NCBI RefSeq assembly: GCF_016097555.1
Contig: NC_054711.1
Location: 29,986,462 to 30,050,461 of the forward strand
Direction: 5' to 3'
DNA: 64,000 nucleotides
From: Gigantopelta aegis
Lineage: Eukaryota > Mollusca > Gastropoda > Neomphalida > Peltospiridae
Positions 43,321 through 55,683 of the stretch are shown piece after piece. Under the pieces are notes generated by a model. The model did no database searches, was not told the origin of the DNA, and saw only the letters and a program-made list of their open reading frames with translations. The translations under genes were made by a program, and so were the position numbers. The stretch's first letter is position 1. Every line of letters starts with the position of its first letter.

Positions 43321-44620
43321 TTTTTATTGATATTGATTTGTTGATGTCCTCTTGATTAATAGTGTTGAATTTGATTGGGGCTTTTTTTTGTGTGACATTT
43401 TGCTTATAAGGTAATGCCAGACCAATCGTATAATAAATATGTGACTTTGGGGTTTTTTGGCCAAAAAAGGCCAAAATGGCAACTTTGTCTAAGTAGGGTC
43501 AATAAGGCTGCTATTTTTGGAATCAGCACCACGTTTTACATAAAGTAGGCATGCCAAACATTCCTTACCTGAAATTCCGACTATAGCCATTTGCCTCTTA
43601 GTCTAATAATGCATAGAAAATATCAAATATTGTAATTATTTTTCTGGGCTATTTAAAAAAAACCGGTAGTACGAATTTCATTATTTAACATCATTAATAT
43701 TTATTTACGTTCGGTATGACAAATGGTCAATTAAATCAAGTTAATAACTTGTTAATAATCAATATAAATATCACATTTATGGTATGAAAATACTTGTCAA
43801 TAGTTTTTTAAAATACACATCGCAAAGCAAATTTCAAATAGAAAAACTATTATCTAACGAACAACTCCTCCAAGCCTTTCACAGGATAAAGCAGCTATGT
43901 TTCTCAGCTTGCTGTCCACCTAAAACAGATACAAACTGGCATTGTTATAAACATTCGCCTCAGTGGTGTGCTCGATAGGACTTTAAGATGCTAAACCCTG
44001 GCTATTAGCTACTGCATAATATGTTTTGGATATTACAGCCTTTTAGTTAACTTACAACGTTTTGCTTAATTATAATTTCTGGCAAATCCAGAATGTTTCT
44101 GGTCGTACTGGTTTGTAGTAACCCAAAATCAGTCCTTCATATCTGAGGTGCGCGATCGACCTTGATCCCTCGAATGCTCCTTAATTTAATTGAGAAGCGT
44201 ATGGGGTTGTGTTTTTTTCATCATTCGCCTAACAATATGATAACTGTGCACCTGTCACTGGTTACTGAATAGAAGCTGCTTTAAGCCCAGTTGGCCCAGG
44301 TATTTAAAATATATCATTATATTATTATCAGTGATTTTTCAATGTGCACTATTCAAAACTTATTTTGTCAATATGTCCAAGCTGTACACTCAGTTTTTTC
44401 TATGGTATGCAAATCACTCGCCTGGAGCTTATGAGGAGAGTGATTTATCACGCACCTGGAATTTTCAAAAGTGAAGAACATCCACATTTTTATGTCACAC
44501 AAAAAGGTACATGTATGTATATACCTCGAAGTGATTATTTTTTTACTTAGTTATTTGTTTATTCTGGAATTCCTAATAAAATATTAGAAACTTTTCATTT
44601 TGTTGGGAATATCACTGCTC
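43321..44620. other. No gene recognised
   Basis: AT-rich with small frames (43784-43978, 44344-44550) lacking recognisable domains. No named repeat. Confidence 0.5.
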
Positions 44621-44624
44621 AGAG

Positions 44625-44812
44625 CCGGTTTGAGGATCCGCGGAGCCTGAAGCATAAATAACAGCGCGTCCCCCTTCCCAGGATATATATTTTGCAACAC
44701 CCTTGGGGAGAGGGGGAAAATTACCTGGGGAAAATAAATGTACACATCACCGCGGGACCCACTGAATAGTGGGGCCGGTAGCATGTGCTACGTGTGCTAC
44801 TAGGATAAAATG
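44625..44812 (-). repeat. Dispersed repeat, inverted relative to 59.5 kb copy
   Basis: GAGCCGGTTTGAGGATCCGC, CAGGATATATATTTTGCAAC, CCCTTGGGGAGAGGGGGAAA and GTAGCATGTGCTACGTGTGC correspond in reverse to 59500-59685. Confidence 0.75.
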
Positions 44813-45525
44813 GCTCTGTCACTGCTTATAAAAACAACAGAAGTGGTAGTGTTCAATAATACAATTATCTATTTTGCTTGCTATATTTCCCCGACGTTTG
44901 CTACTAATTCATATTTCCCAATGTTTTCCCACATGTGATATGACCGAAAATAATAAAACAACAGAAAATAGCTTTAATCAAGACTAAAAATGGCTGTGAT
45001 GCACAAGATCAAATACAACTGTAGGCAATCTTTGAAACAGACTGGACATTTTCTAGCTTAGGTCTCACTACACAGATGTCATCTGTCATTGAAACCGTGT
45101 TAAATTGCCCAACTTCAAATGAAGATTGCCAATAGAATGGGTTCTCATTGGCACTAACACCATACACCTTTGCGAACATACATTATATAAGCATATTTTA
45201 TTATTTTCACTCCAAAATTGCGTCTCAGTTTTCTGCTATATGCGTCTGGCTGTAGTACCGGTCTGAAAAAGGTGGTTCATTATCCAATTCACTCCGGCTG
45301 TCTCGTCCGCTATACACCCATGTCCCAAAACGTCAATGCACAATATTACAAAATAACATGGGCAAAATTCAACCAGAAGGCTTACCATTAAAAATACAAA
45401 CTGTTTTAATTCTTCCCCAATTATTAGAAGTGAATATGTGAAACACAACATGTCACAATTAGGTACAATTAGGTATATAGTGGACCGTGATGAATGGAAT
45501 TTCATTTCAAGTTATTTATTTTCTT
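44813..45525. other. No gene recognised
   Basis: No domain in the 89-codon minus-strand frame 45236-45505. TGTCACTGCTTATAAAAACA and nearby words are unremarkable. Confidence 0.45.
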
Positions 45526-45665
45526 TCTTATATCCAATTAAGGTACAAGCACGCTGTCCTGGGCACACACCACAGCTGTCTGTCCAGGACAGTGGTTTAG
45601 TGGTTAGTGAGAAAGAAGAAGATGTAGTGGTGTTACATCTACGCATTGAGTCGATAAAACTCGCT
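45526..45665 (-). mobile_element. SINE-like body fragment, family D
   Basis: TATCCAATTAAGGTACAAGC, ACGCTGTCCTGGGCACACAC is the reverse of the body end at 63180-63235 (GTGTGTGTACAGGACAGCGT, CCTTAATTGGATATAAGC). Confidence 0.65.
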
Positions 45666-45984
45666 CTGCAGCGCCCTCAATAGTTTAAGAAGTAGCAGGC
45701 TACAACAGTGATGATAGCAGGGGGTAAAGCGGGGTGTCTGGGGGCCCTCCCCCAGAAACATTTGAAAAATCGAACCTCTGAGATGCATTCTCATGGCCTC
45801 TGTTAGCGCAAATCAGTCACCATCCATTAAATGCAGCAACTGAACAATTTTACTCGTTGAAAGTTTTGTAGGAGACTTTATTAAAGAAGAGAAAGCACTT
45901 TTTTTTTACCATGAACGAAAAGTAGGCGGCGGCAAAAGCTGTTTCAGGCGGCGATTTGCCGCCTGAGACCGGGTACTTTTGAGG

Positions 45985-46082
45985 GCTCTGGCTCTGGGTG
46001 TGAGTCGGTACCGGGTTACAAACCCCGTACCTACAAGTCTTATGTCCGATGGCTTAAGCACAACACCACCGAGGCCCGTGAA
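45985..46082 (-). mobile_element. tRNA-like SINE head, family D
   Basis: Reverse reads GGCCTCGGTGGTGTTGTGCT, AAGCCATCGGACATAAGAC and GGTACGGGGTTTGTAACCCG, matching the head at 62995-63060. Just before it (45924-45965) GGCGGC...GCCGCCTG is a short inverted repeat. Confidence 0.7.
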
Positions 46083-46278
46083 TGAACTCTCACCCAGAAT
46101 TGAACTGTGAAGTGAGACCTTACCCATGCTTGGGCTTCCTTTCCTTCGGTGGGTATTTTCCTTTTTAAGAAGCGTGGCAGATACAAGACTGGAATACCAC
46201 TCTTCAAATGTTTGTACATCCTACAAGAGAAAGAGTACAGTACAATACAATACAAGAAAATGGAAAAAACATGAGGTG

Positions 46279-46424
46279 CATATTCCCCTAAGGATAGTAG
46301 TTTGGTCTGAACATCCCAACAGCAAATGGGATGGCCTAAAATTGTTCCAGTGAGTCCTCCTTCCTTCGTGACTGTAACATCTTTCTTTTCCCAGACTACT
46401 ATCCTTATATATGGGAATATGCAT
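46279..46424. mobile_element. MITE, family 2, with both ends
   Basis: TGCATATTCCCCTAAGGATA GTAGT and its mirror ACTACTATCCTTATATATGG GAATATGCA bound GAACATCCCAACAGCAAATG and GGATGGCCTAAAATTG. A related terminus is at 25487-25560. Confidence 0.7.
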
Positions 46425-46524
46425 TTGTTTGAGGCCAGGTGAAGTAGAAAAGAAATAAATATGCTTTAAAAATTGTTCTATAGTAATACAAAACTGTTAT
46501 GGATATTAGTTTTGAATAGAACTG

Positions 46525-47640
46525 GGCGGTATAACGTATCATATCGATACCAATTTACTGTACAGAGCAAATTTCAAAATGCCAACATTTTTGTATTGAA
46601 AAATGTTATGCACGATTTAGTAAAGAACTAATATATCTGACGAATGCAAAATAGCTGAAAAGGAGAGAGATGAGGACCATGTATGGAATTTAATTTTATT
46701 TAGATGAAATTAGTGGGTGAGACTTCACACGGCAGAGCCGTCGTAAGGAATTTGACATTGGGTCGGCAAAGAGGGAGGGTGTGTGACGAGTGTCCCCTTC
46801 TTGCCGTTGGTGCTGCAGGGGTGTTCCCGCTTGAAACATTTTCAAAGATATCTACTTCGGAGAATATTGTCCGAATATTAAACAGAAAGAACACTAAAAT
46901 ATGTACCAGCACGTACTGTTCACGTGACACCTAGCACACCTAGACTTTTTCAAAAGTTGTCAGTTGCGATTCCTTATAAAATGCAAACGTGTATTATTAG
47001 CAGCTAACCGGCCTCGGTGGCGTCGTGGTAGGCCATCGGTCTACAGGCTGGTAGGTACTGGGTTCGGATCCCAGTCGAGGCATGGGATTTTTAATCCAGA
47101 TACCGACTCCAAACCCTGAGTGAGTGCTCCGCAAGGCTCAATGGGTAGGTGTAAACCACTTGCACCGACCAGTGATCCATAACTGGTTCAACAAAAGCCA
47201 TGGTTTGTGCTATCCTGCCTGTGGGAAGCGCAAATAAAAGATCCCTTGCTGCTAATCGGAAAGAGTAGTCCATGTAGTGGCGACAGCGAGTTTCCTCTCA
47301 AAATCTGTGTGGTCCTTAACCACATGTCTGATGCCATATAACCATAAATAAAATGTGTTGAGTGCGTCGTTAAAGCAAACATTTCTTTTTATTAGCAGGT
47401 AGCGAATGCAATGTCCACTAAACTTCCACAATTAGCGATAGTGGGAATTTTAATTTGTTTTAAGGAAAATTACAACCTAAAAACAAAAATCAACAAACAA
47501 AATTGCCGAAATATTGAGGAGGCGATTGCTGCTCCAGTTGCAGGCATGCATTTAAAGCCGAGTGTACCGAAAATACTGGTTGATATTGGTATTGTATTAA
47601 TACCGAATACTGCACCGATACCGAGGTTACCCCCCCCCCC
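46525..47640. mobile_element. Possible TIR element containing a SINE
   Basis: The left edge GGGCGGTATAACGTATCATA TCGATACC and a right edge rich in ATACCGATACC-type motifs (47577-47627) before a poly(C) run look like the GGCGGTAT termini of some hAT elements. The right end is disrupted by the C run, so it is tentative. Confidence 0.3.
46996..47388 (+). mobile_element. SINE, family B, full length
   Basis: Head CCGGCCTCGGTGGCGTCGTG, B box GGGTTCGGATCCCAGTCGAG; tail AACCACATGTCTGATGCCAT and GTTGAGTGCGTCGTTAAAGC with a TTTCTTTTT end. Confidence 0.95.
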
Positions 47641-47825
47641 CCCAAATTAAAAAAAAAAATAATACTGATAGCAAATCTGAAATTTACTGCCAGTCTCTAG
47701 TTTTGATTTGACCACAACCCATTCTTAATTACGGTTAATTGGGTGGACCTGGAGCTCAGACTATCAGCAAGATCTGGAGGATTAATTTTCACATGTAAAA
47801 ACAGTCTGTTTAGGGACCAATACAG

Positions 47826-48065
47826 AAAAATTTGTTTTGTTTAACGACACCACTAGAGCTACTGGATGTCAAACATTTGATAATTCTGACAGAACATACA
47901 CAGTCTTTGATATACCAGTCATGGTGCACTGGCTGAATCGAGAAATAGCCCAATGGGTCCACCGATAGGGACCAGACAGGATAATAAATACCACAGCTTT
48001 TGTTACACCAGTTGTGGAGCACTGGCTGTAACGAGAAATAGCCCAATAGGGCCACTGCCGGGGAT
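47826..48065 (-). mobile_element. Two SINE fragments, family A, at gap edge
   Basis: A first fragment runs from TTTGTTTTGTTTAACGACAC to AATAGCCCAATGGGTCCACC (47826-47965). A second follows with CCAGTTGTGGAGCACTGGCT and AATAGCCCAATAGGGCCACT up to the N run. Confidence 0.85.
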
Positions 48066-48265
48066 NNNNNNNNNNNNNNNNNNNNNNNNNNNNNNNNNNN
48101 NNNNNNNNNNNNNNNNNNNNNNNNNNNNNNNNNNNNNNNNNNNNNNNNNNNNNNNNNNNNNNNNNNNNNNNNNNNNNNNNNNNNNNNNNNNNNNNNNNNN
48201 NNNNNNNNNNNNNNNNNNNNNNNNNNNNNNNNNNNNNNNNNNNNNNNNNNNNNNNNNNNNNNNNN
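48066..48265. other. Assembly gap, 200 N
   Basis: A run of exactly 200 N. Sequence on both sides may not be contiguous, and frames spanning it are meaningless. Confidence 1.
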
Positions 48266-48460
48266 AGGCTTTCCTCGGTGGGTGGACTTTGAACCGAGAA
48301 TGAAGTTACAGGTAGCCCGTGCAAGGATAGCATTGCGCATATCCGGCAAGGGAGAGAATTCTGCAGTGTGTAGGTATGACTCAGGTTGAATAGCATATTT
48401 GTTGTGCTAGCACTAGGTAAGTATGAATAATAATGAAAATTAGAAACAAATTTTCTAATT
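48266..48460. other. Post-gap sequence, unassigned
   Basis: GC-moderate stretch (CTTTCCTCGGTGGGTGGACT, AAGGATAGCATTGCGCATAT) with short open frames in both directions and no domain recognised. Confidence 0.4.
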
Positions 48461-48718
48461 ACAGTCAAACCTGCTCCATCTACTACCTGTATTATACAGC
48501 TACCTGTTTTATGTGGCCATTGTATTCTCCCAAATCTATTATTGGATAAACTGACCTGTAATAAGCGGCCAACTGTCTTAAAGGGTCACATGCTAAATAT
48601 CCCTTTGTCATTAACACAGGTTGTACTGTATATGAATGTAACCCCCACCCTGTAGCCTTCCCGTAACACACACCTTTCTCTTGCCTCCTATTGATTCCAT
48701 CCAGATTATTTTACTGAT

Positions 48719-51118
48719 CTAACTCAGGGTTCTGCCCAGGAGTTCTTGAGTGGTTGCAAGTTTTTCCCCACAGGATTTGGCAGCAAAAGGCGGATGTGGC
48801 AGGTGTCTGAGTCTGGGGGCCAGGATTTTTTTTAATGCAGACCCTCAATAATCACCAAGGACCCTATGATAAAATCTTGAATTTTTTCATTTTTAATGTA
48901 ACCTGATCTTGTATAACACATAATATGATATGAACCTGCTTATAAATAATAATATGTTTGTTTGTTTTATGTTGTGTGCTGATAGTTTGTTATGATTCAC
49001 TGCTGAATGAAATAAAAAAAGATTTAATTTGTGATGCATTTGTTTATTTTGCTATAATAAGCCTATTGATAATCTATTCATTCCAAAGACAAGGGGACAG
49101 TGAAGATAGATAATGTTGCAATGGTCAGCAAGGCAGGGAAATCACAATTCACAATGAATTTTCTGGATCCGTCACTGGTTAATATATATTTTAGCTGTCA
49201 ATCCAGACACATACATTTTATTCAAAGTTTGAAACCATTAGTTAACTGTTTTATCAATGAAAAGTATTTAATGTAAGAATGATTCTGTTATTATGTAAAT
49301 TATTATTTCACAGGCATCGCCGTATTCTTTGCAAGAAAACCTCCACCAATGTCTTTAAAGCACCGTAGCAAACGCATTAAAGCCGCACGCCCTAGTTCCA
49401 ATGGAGTGAAAAAGCAGGTTTTATATCGATAAATACCATGGGAATCCCATGTTCCAATTGCTTGAAATAATTTTGAAAGTTGGTATTCTGATGTCACCGG
49501 TAGATGTTGCTCGAAGCACAACAATGCCTACGTAACGACAAATTTCACAGAGTGTGCACAGACTTGGGGTGCGTTCCTTTCACCTCTCCTGGCCATGTTC
49601 CAACTGTTCTGTCCTGGTTGTATCCCCTCTCCAGATAATGTAAGACTTAGCAAAATTATTGGTTTTAAGGGTTTGTAACGTTTGTATTGAGATACTTACT
49701 TGTCTGAACTTTATTGTTACTGAAAATTTTCACGAACTGTGAAGAAAAATCTCACAAATGAACAACAAGCAAACAACAAATCGGATGTTGATTGCGCGAA
49801 CCGTGCACGAGAAAACAAACCGAACCAAAATGATAACGATCACGTGGTATACCAACGTCTATGACATTGAAATGGGAATATCCCCTCTAAAAATTGATTA
49901 GACCTTGTCTGCTCAACGGTTTTTTCTCAGAGGCCCGTGGCATTTTATGAAATACGAAAAATGCATTTTGTGGTATTACAAACACCAGGATTACCAAAAA
50001 ACACTTCAGGTGAATGGAAATGTATATTCTAAATAATAAACGGTAAGTAAAGTGCAATTTTATTTGTGAAAAAATGGGTTTAATAGCGAAAAACAACAGC
50101 GTAATGGTTAACAACTAGGGCGTGTCCCTTTAATTAAATTTACAAACTGCACAATAATTATGACTAACTCCTATTACGAGATATGCTCAACCAAATACAT
50201 GTATTAAAACAATAAAGAAAAAAAATAAAAAATAAAAAAAAGAAACTAGATCTATAGATCAAACTAAAATCTCGCGGCTTGTTAACTATTATCTGATATT
50301 CGTATGCAGACCACGGTTTCGACAAATCTAAATCTAGACAACAAACACGCTACATCAGTCAGACTGGTTTTTACACTAAGTTACGTTAAACGTTTTGATA
50401 AGGTTGGGAACCAGTTAAACCGCTTGGCTATTTTCGTTTTGAACTTGGTAATCGTTAGGTTTTTATGAATTAAAATAATAATAATATAACATCGATTGAC
50501 ATCGGAAATTTTCCGTCAACCATGACACACACAGATTTTATTTGGGAGTATTTTAGGTAAATATTGTGTCAAATACGCAGGATTTCTGTGTCATGTGGAT
50601 GAAGCGCACCAGTCGAGCAGACGACAGACGATAGGTCTCAGTGGTGGGCTCAATTCCAAGTAGGCCAGCTAGCTATGAGATTTCAGCCTCATAAATTGAA
50701 CAAAATGCCATTCATTTTAATTAAGACACTACTTATATTCCCATGGGATTGTTCTCACCTAAAGAACTTGTCTAGCGGGCCTATGCCCGCTTTTTTCATG
50801 ATCGTTTCATGTCATTTTATATCATCTGGATCAGCACATGCGCATGGAATAGCAGGTGATTGCAGCCGTCTGAGATACTATAGTAAATGTAACGCACGTG
50901 GCATAGCCGGTTATGACGCGTGTTTGTTTAAAGTTGCGGAAAGTACATCACGATTGTTTTAAACTGTTTCATGGTGAAAATAAAGAATTATTTAATGTCT
51001 GGTGATAAAAGTAGTGGTGGTCGGAAAAAGCACTTCTTGAGCTTAGTGGTGGTCGGGCATGTCTGAGTGCTGGCAAGGCCGACCAGTGCCGACCAGCGCG
51101 GGCAGAACGCTGCTAACT
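48719..51118. mobile_element. 2.4-kb TIR element, 6-bp TSD (unit 1)
   Basis: The element is 48725-51112 (2388 bp). It begins CAGGGTTCTGCCC and ends GGGCAGAACGCTG (inverted, one mismatch), flanked by CTAACT on both sides (48719-48724, 51113-51118). The third, shorter copy of the surrounding unit at 57.8 kb lacks the element and has a single CTAACT, giving the empty site. TIR form suggests hAT, but the duplication is 6 bp. No transposase recognised. Confidence 0.88.
49377..50133. mobile_element. Nested TTAA-flanked TIR element (unit 1)
   Basis: TTAAAGCCGCACGCCCTAGT at the left and ACTAGGGCGTGTCCCTTTAA at the right are inverted, with TTAA at both ends. A TTAA target suggests piggyBac- or Kolobok-type mobilisation. 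It is non-coding and nested in the 2.4-kb element. Confidence 0.65.
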
Positions 51119-51387
51119 GCTCATGCCTCCACATCCCAGTCCTTGTCTCTCTAACCATGACATGTGCTTGTCTGTTGTCACCATTCATATCAGGACCATC
51201 TAAACCATATTCCCATGTATCGGCCACTGTTAGTTCAGACCAGCTTTATTGATGCCAGACAAAGAGGAAGCAAGGTGTGTCGAGGGATGTACAAAACCCT
51301 TTTATTTCACTACAAGTTTTGCTGTAGGCTTACTATGACTACCTTTAAGAAGTACCTGTAACCATCTAAACCAAATTCCCATGTACA

Positions 51388-51740
51388 ATTCAGAGTCAAG
51401 AGGAAGAAGAGAGTCCAAACAATAATAAGTTTATTTTGTTTAACAATACCACTAGCTCACATTGATTTATTCATTATCGGCTATTGGATGTCAAACATTT
51501 GCTAACAATCTGGTACTTCAACCTTGAAATAATCATCTTCACCCTCACTGGAAGACATCTTCTCAACACTGGGCTGCAATTTAGATGCACTTATTTCTGT
51601 CACATTATAGAGTTTCAAGGAAAGTTACACATTGGTGTTATTGTGAATACATGGAATAGAGCTAACCAACTAGTGAGCAACTGAAGTATATTTTTGATAT
51701 ATATGAGGATAGGATGAAAAGTTTTGAGTCTACCTATGAT
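51388..51740. repeat. Dispersed repeat shared with 29.2-30.06 kb
   Basis: AGTCAAGAGGAAGAAGAGAG, CACTGGAAGACATCTTCTCA, GGAAAGTTACACATTGGTGT and GATGAAAAGTTTTGAGTCTA match 29346-29400 and 29886-30080. A SINE tail fragment in reverse (51427-51500) is carried inside, as it is at 29385. Confidence 0.85.
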
Positions 51741-53236
51741 GAACTTGTTCAACTCTCGTGGTGAAGCAAGGTACTATTTGTAAAGTGAAGTCTCTTATCT
51801 CTAACTTTATGAGACAGAAATGTTTAACAGAAAGGAGATATGATTTCTCTATTAAAATTGTTTTAGAAAGCTATTTAAAAAACCTCATTTTAACCCAATA
51901 TTATTTTAGCATTTTACTATTTCTATATCTTTATTTCTATGTAGTGTTTTGTTAAATTATCTCTGACAAATAACGTGAAATCGTAATTAACAAAACATGT
52001 CACAAGTGGTGGTGAGGGGTGAGGTGGGAGTTGGGTGTGAGTTGGGCAGGAGGGGGCACTTTCATCTCTAACTCTTTAGATAATGCAAATTCATCTATTA
52101 CCCGTGCCTGCAGTTGCAGATATTTCCCAACGCCTTCAAGGTCAACAGTTAGGTCTACTAGTATTTATATTTTAAAAATAGATGAGCTTGTATTTTTGGT
52201 GAACTGATTAGATTACAAATAATTTGTACATGTTTGGGTTTTTTACAATTCCACCAAGCAGTGTAATTATATTAATAATTTAGAATCCATAACAAAATAG
52301 TAATAAACAGTACCACCGTTTACAATCAATTGACAATATTATTTTAGCACAATACATTAACAAGTGATTTATGAACAAGGTTTTATTAACCAAATTAAAC
52401 GGAGTTTTAAGTACCGTATTTGTTGTATTCATTCGTTCGACATATGTAGAGGCACTGTTTCAGATTTTTCCTTTAGTTTTCAGGGTGTTGGGTTTTTTTA
52501 AATCGGGAGGGGGGGGGGGGGGGGAGGGCTTCCAGGAAAGGGAAATCTTGCCTGAATATTTATTTACCTTTTCCTTATGTTAATATCCTTCTTTCAAGTG
52601 TGATATATCCAGATTATTTTTGCCAAGTCCATATTCGAAGCTCTTTTGTTTAACTTCATTGTTTACCTTCACATGGTATTCAGTATCACTGGCAGAATCC
52701 ACGGCGTAAGTAGCAGATACCACTGGAAGGTTTAGTTTCGCATATTTTTGGAATGTAGATTAGTTATCTTTGTCAAACATATTTGTTACCTTACCTGGTT
52801 ACATGAATTGTTGAATTTCGAAATCTTTGTTAATTAATGTTTTTGATATAAAAAAAAAGCCCTCTTATCTTCATTACAACCTTTAAATTTAGTCCAATGG
52901 GATTTAAACATATATTACCATACAATTTGGATCACCTATAAATTCACATGCTATAATATTAAGCAATTACATGTTTATTACAGTCAAACCTGCTCCATCT
53001 ACTACCTGTATTATACAGCTACCTGTTTTATGTGGCCATTGTATTCTCCCAAATCTATTATTGGATAAACTGACCTGTAATAAGCGGCCACCTGTCTTAA
53101 GGGTCACATGCTAAATATCCCTTTGTCATTAACACAGGTTGTACTGTATATGAATGTAACCCCCACCCCGTAGCCTTCCCGTAACACACACCTTTCTCTT
53201 GCCTCCTATTGATTCCATCCAGATTATTTTACTGAT

Positions 53237-55683
53237 CTAACTCAGGGTTCTGCCCAGGATTTCTTGAGTGGTGGCAAGTTTTTCCCCACAGGATTTGGCA
53301 GCAAAAGGCGGATGTGGCAGGTGTCCGAGTCTGGGGGCCAGGATTTTTTTTAATGCAGACCCTCAGATGCAATCTGAGCAACTTGTAAGGACCCTAATAC
53401 AGTTTAAAATCTTGTGAATTTTTTCAGATTTTTAATGTAATTCCCCCCCCCCCCCCCCTCTGATCCTTGTAATAACACCATATGATATGATATATGAACC
53501 TGCTTATAAATAATAATATGTTTGTTTGTTTTATGTTGTGTGCTGATAGTTTGTTATGATTCACTGCTGAATGAAATAAAAAAAGATATAATTTGTGATG
53601 CATTTGTTTATTTTGCTATAATAAGCCTATTGATAATCTATTCATTCCAAAGACAAGGGGACAGTGAAGATAGATAATGTTGCAATGGTCAGCAAGGCAG
53701 GGAAATCACAATTCACAATGAATTTTCTGGATCCGTCACTGGTTAATATATATTTTAGCTGTCAATCCAGACACATACATTTTATTCAAAGTTTGAAACC
53801 ATTAGTTAACTGTTTTATCAATGAAAAGTATTTAATGTAAGAATGATTCTGTTATTATGTAAATTATTATTTCACAGGCATCGCCGTATTCTTTGCAAGA
53901 AAACCTCCACCAATGTCTTTAAAGCACCGTAGCAAACGCGTTGATTAAAGCCGCACGCCCTAGTTCCAATGGAGTGAAAAAGCAGGTTTTATATCGATAA
54001 ATACCATGGGAATCCCCATGTTCCAATTGCTTGAAATAATTTTGAAAGTTGGTATTCTGATGTCACCGGTAGATGTTGCTCGAAGCACAACAATGCCTAC
54101 GTAACGACAAATTTCACAGAGTGTGCACAGACTTGGGGTGCGTTCCTTTCACCTCTCCTGGCCATGTTCCAACTGTTCTGTCCTGGTTGTATCCCCTCTC
54201 CAGATAATGTAAGACTTAGCAAAATTATTGGTTTTAAGGGTTTGTAACGTTTTGTATTGAGATACTTACTTGTCTGAACTTTATTGTTACTGAAAATTTT
54301 CACGAACTGTGAAGAAAAATCTCACAAATGAACAACAAGCAAACAACAAATCGGATGTTGATTGCGCGAACCGTGCACGAGAAAACAAACCGAACCAAAA
54401 TGATAACGATCACGTGGTATACCAACGTCTATGACATTGAAATGGGAATATCCCCTCTAAAAATTGATTAGACCTTGTCTGCTCAACGGTTTTTTCTCAG
54501 AGGCCCGTGGCATTTTATGAAATACGAAAAATGCATTTTGTGGTATTACAAACACCAGGATTACCAAAAAACACTTCAGGTGAATGGAAATGTATATTCT
54601 GAATAATAAACGGTAAGTAAAGTGCAATTTTATTTGTGAAAAAATGGTTTTAATAGCGAAAAACAACGGCGTAATGGTTAACAACTAGGGCGTACTGTCC
54701 CTTTAATTAAATGTACAAACTGCACAATAATTATGACTAACTCCTATTACGAGATATGCTCAACCAAATACATGTATTAAAACAATAAAGAAAAATAATA
54801 AAAAAGAAAAAAAAAGAAACTAGATCTATAGATCAAACTAAAATCTCGCGGCTTGTTAACTATTATCTGATATTCGTATGCAGACCGCATATCTAAATCT
54901 AGACAACAAACACGCTACATCAGTCAGACTGGTTTTTACACTAAGTTACGTTAAACGTTTTGATAAGGTTGGGAACCAGTTAAACCGCTTGGCTATTTTC
55001 GTTTTGAACTTGGTAATCGTTAGGTTTTTATGAATTAAAATAATAATAATATAACATCGATTGACATCGGAAATTTTCCGTCAACCATGACACACACAGA
55101 TTTTATTTGGGAGTATTTTAGGTAAATATTGTGTCAAATACGCAGGATTTCTGTGTCATGTGGATGAAGCGCACCAGTCGAGCAGACGACAGACGATAGG
55201 TCTCAGTGGTGGGCTCAATTCCAAGTAGGCCAGCTAGCTATGAGATTTCAGCCTCATAAATTGAACAAAATGCCATTCATTTTAATTAAGACACTACTTA
55301 TATTCCCATGGGATTGTTCTCACCTAAAGAACTTGTCTAGCGGGCCTATGCCCGCTTTTTTCATGATCGTTTCATGTCATTTTATATCATCTGGATCAGC
55401 ACATGCGCATGGAATAGCAGGTGATTGCAGCCGTCTGAGATACTATAGTAAATGTAACGCACGTGGCATAGCCGGTTATGACGCGTGTTTGTTTAAAGTT
55501 GCGGAAAGTACATCACGATTGTTTTAAACTGTTTCATGGTGAAAATAAAGAATTATTTAATGTCTGGTGATAAAAGTAGTGGTGGTCGGAAAAAGCACTT
55601 CTTGAGCTTAGTGGTGGTCGGGCATGTCTGAGTGCTGGCAAGGCCGACCAGTGCCGACCAGCGCGGGCAGAACGCTGCTAACT
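53237..55683. mobile_element. 2.4-kb TIR element, 6-bp TSD (unit 2)
   Basis: 53243-55677, with CTAACT at 53237-53242 and 55678-55683. Copied with the unit rather than inserted independently. Confidence 0.88.
53945..54706. mobile_element. Nested TTAA-flanked TIR element (unit 2)
   Basis: Counterpart of 49377-50133, with GTACTGTCCC in the right terminus. Confidence 0.65.

Larger units (their letters stand above)
48461..52979. repeat. 4.5-kb tandem duplication, unit 1
   Basis: Begins ACAGTCAAACCTGCTCCATC and repeats almost identically from 52980. Offsets between matching points rise from 4519 to about 4570 through small indels. The unit contains a 2.4-kb TIR element, a nested TTAA element, a SINE tail fragment (51427-51500), the repeat seen at 29.9 kb, and a G-run. 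All its short frames (for example 50675-50962) occur in both units simply because of the duplication, and none has a recognisable domain. Confidence 0.95.

Noticed and set aside
47810..48468. Frames of 116-199 codons
   Set aside because: They span the run of N; the flanks are SINE sequence.
50675..50962. 95-codon frame repeated at 55240-55527
   Set aside because: Repetition is explained by the 4.5-kb tandem duplication and the frame lies inside a TIR element with no recognisable domain.
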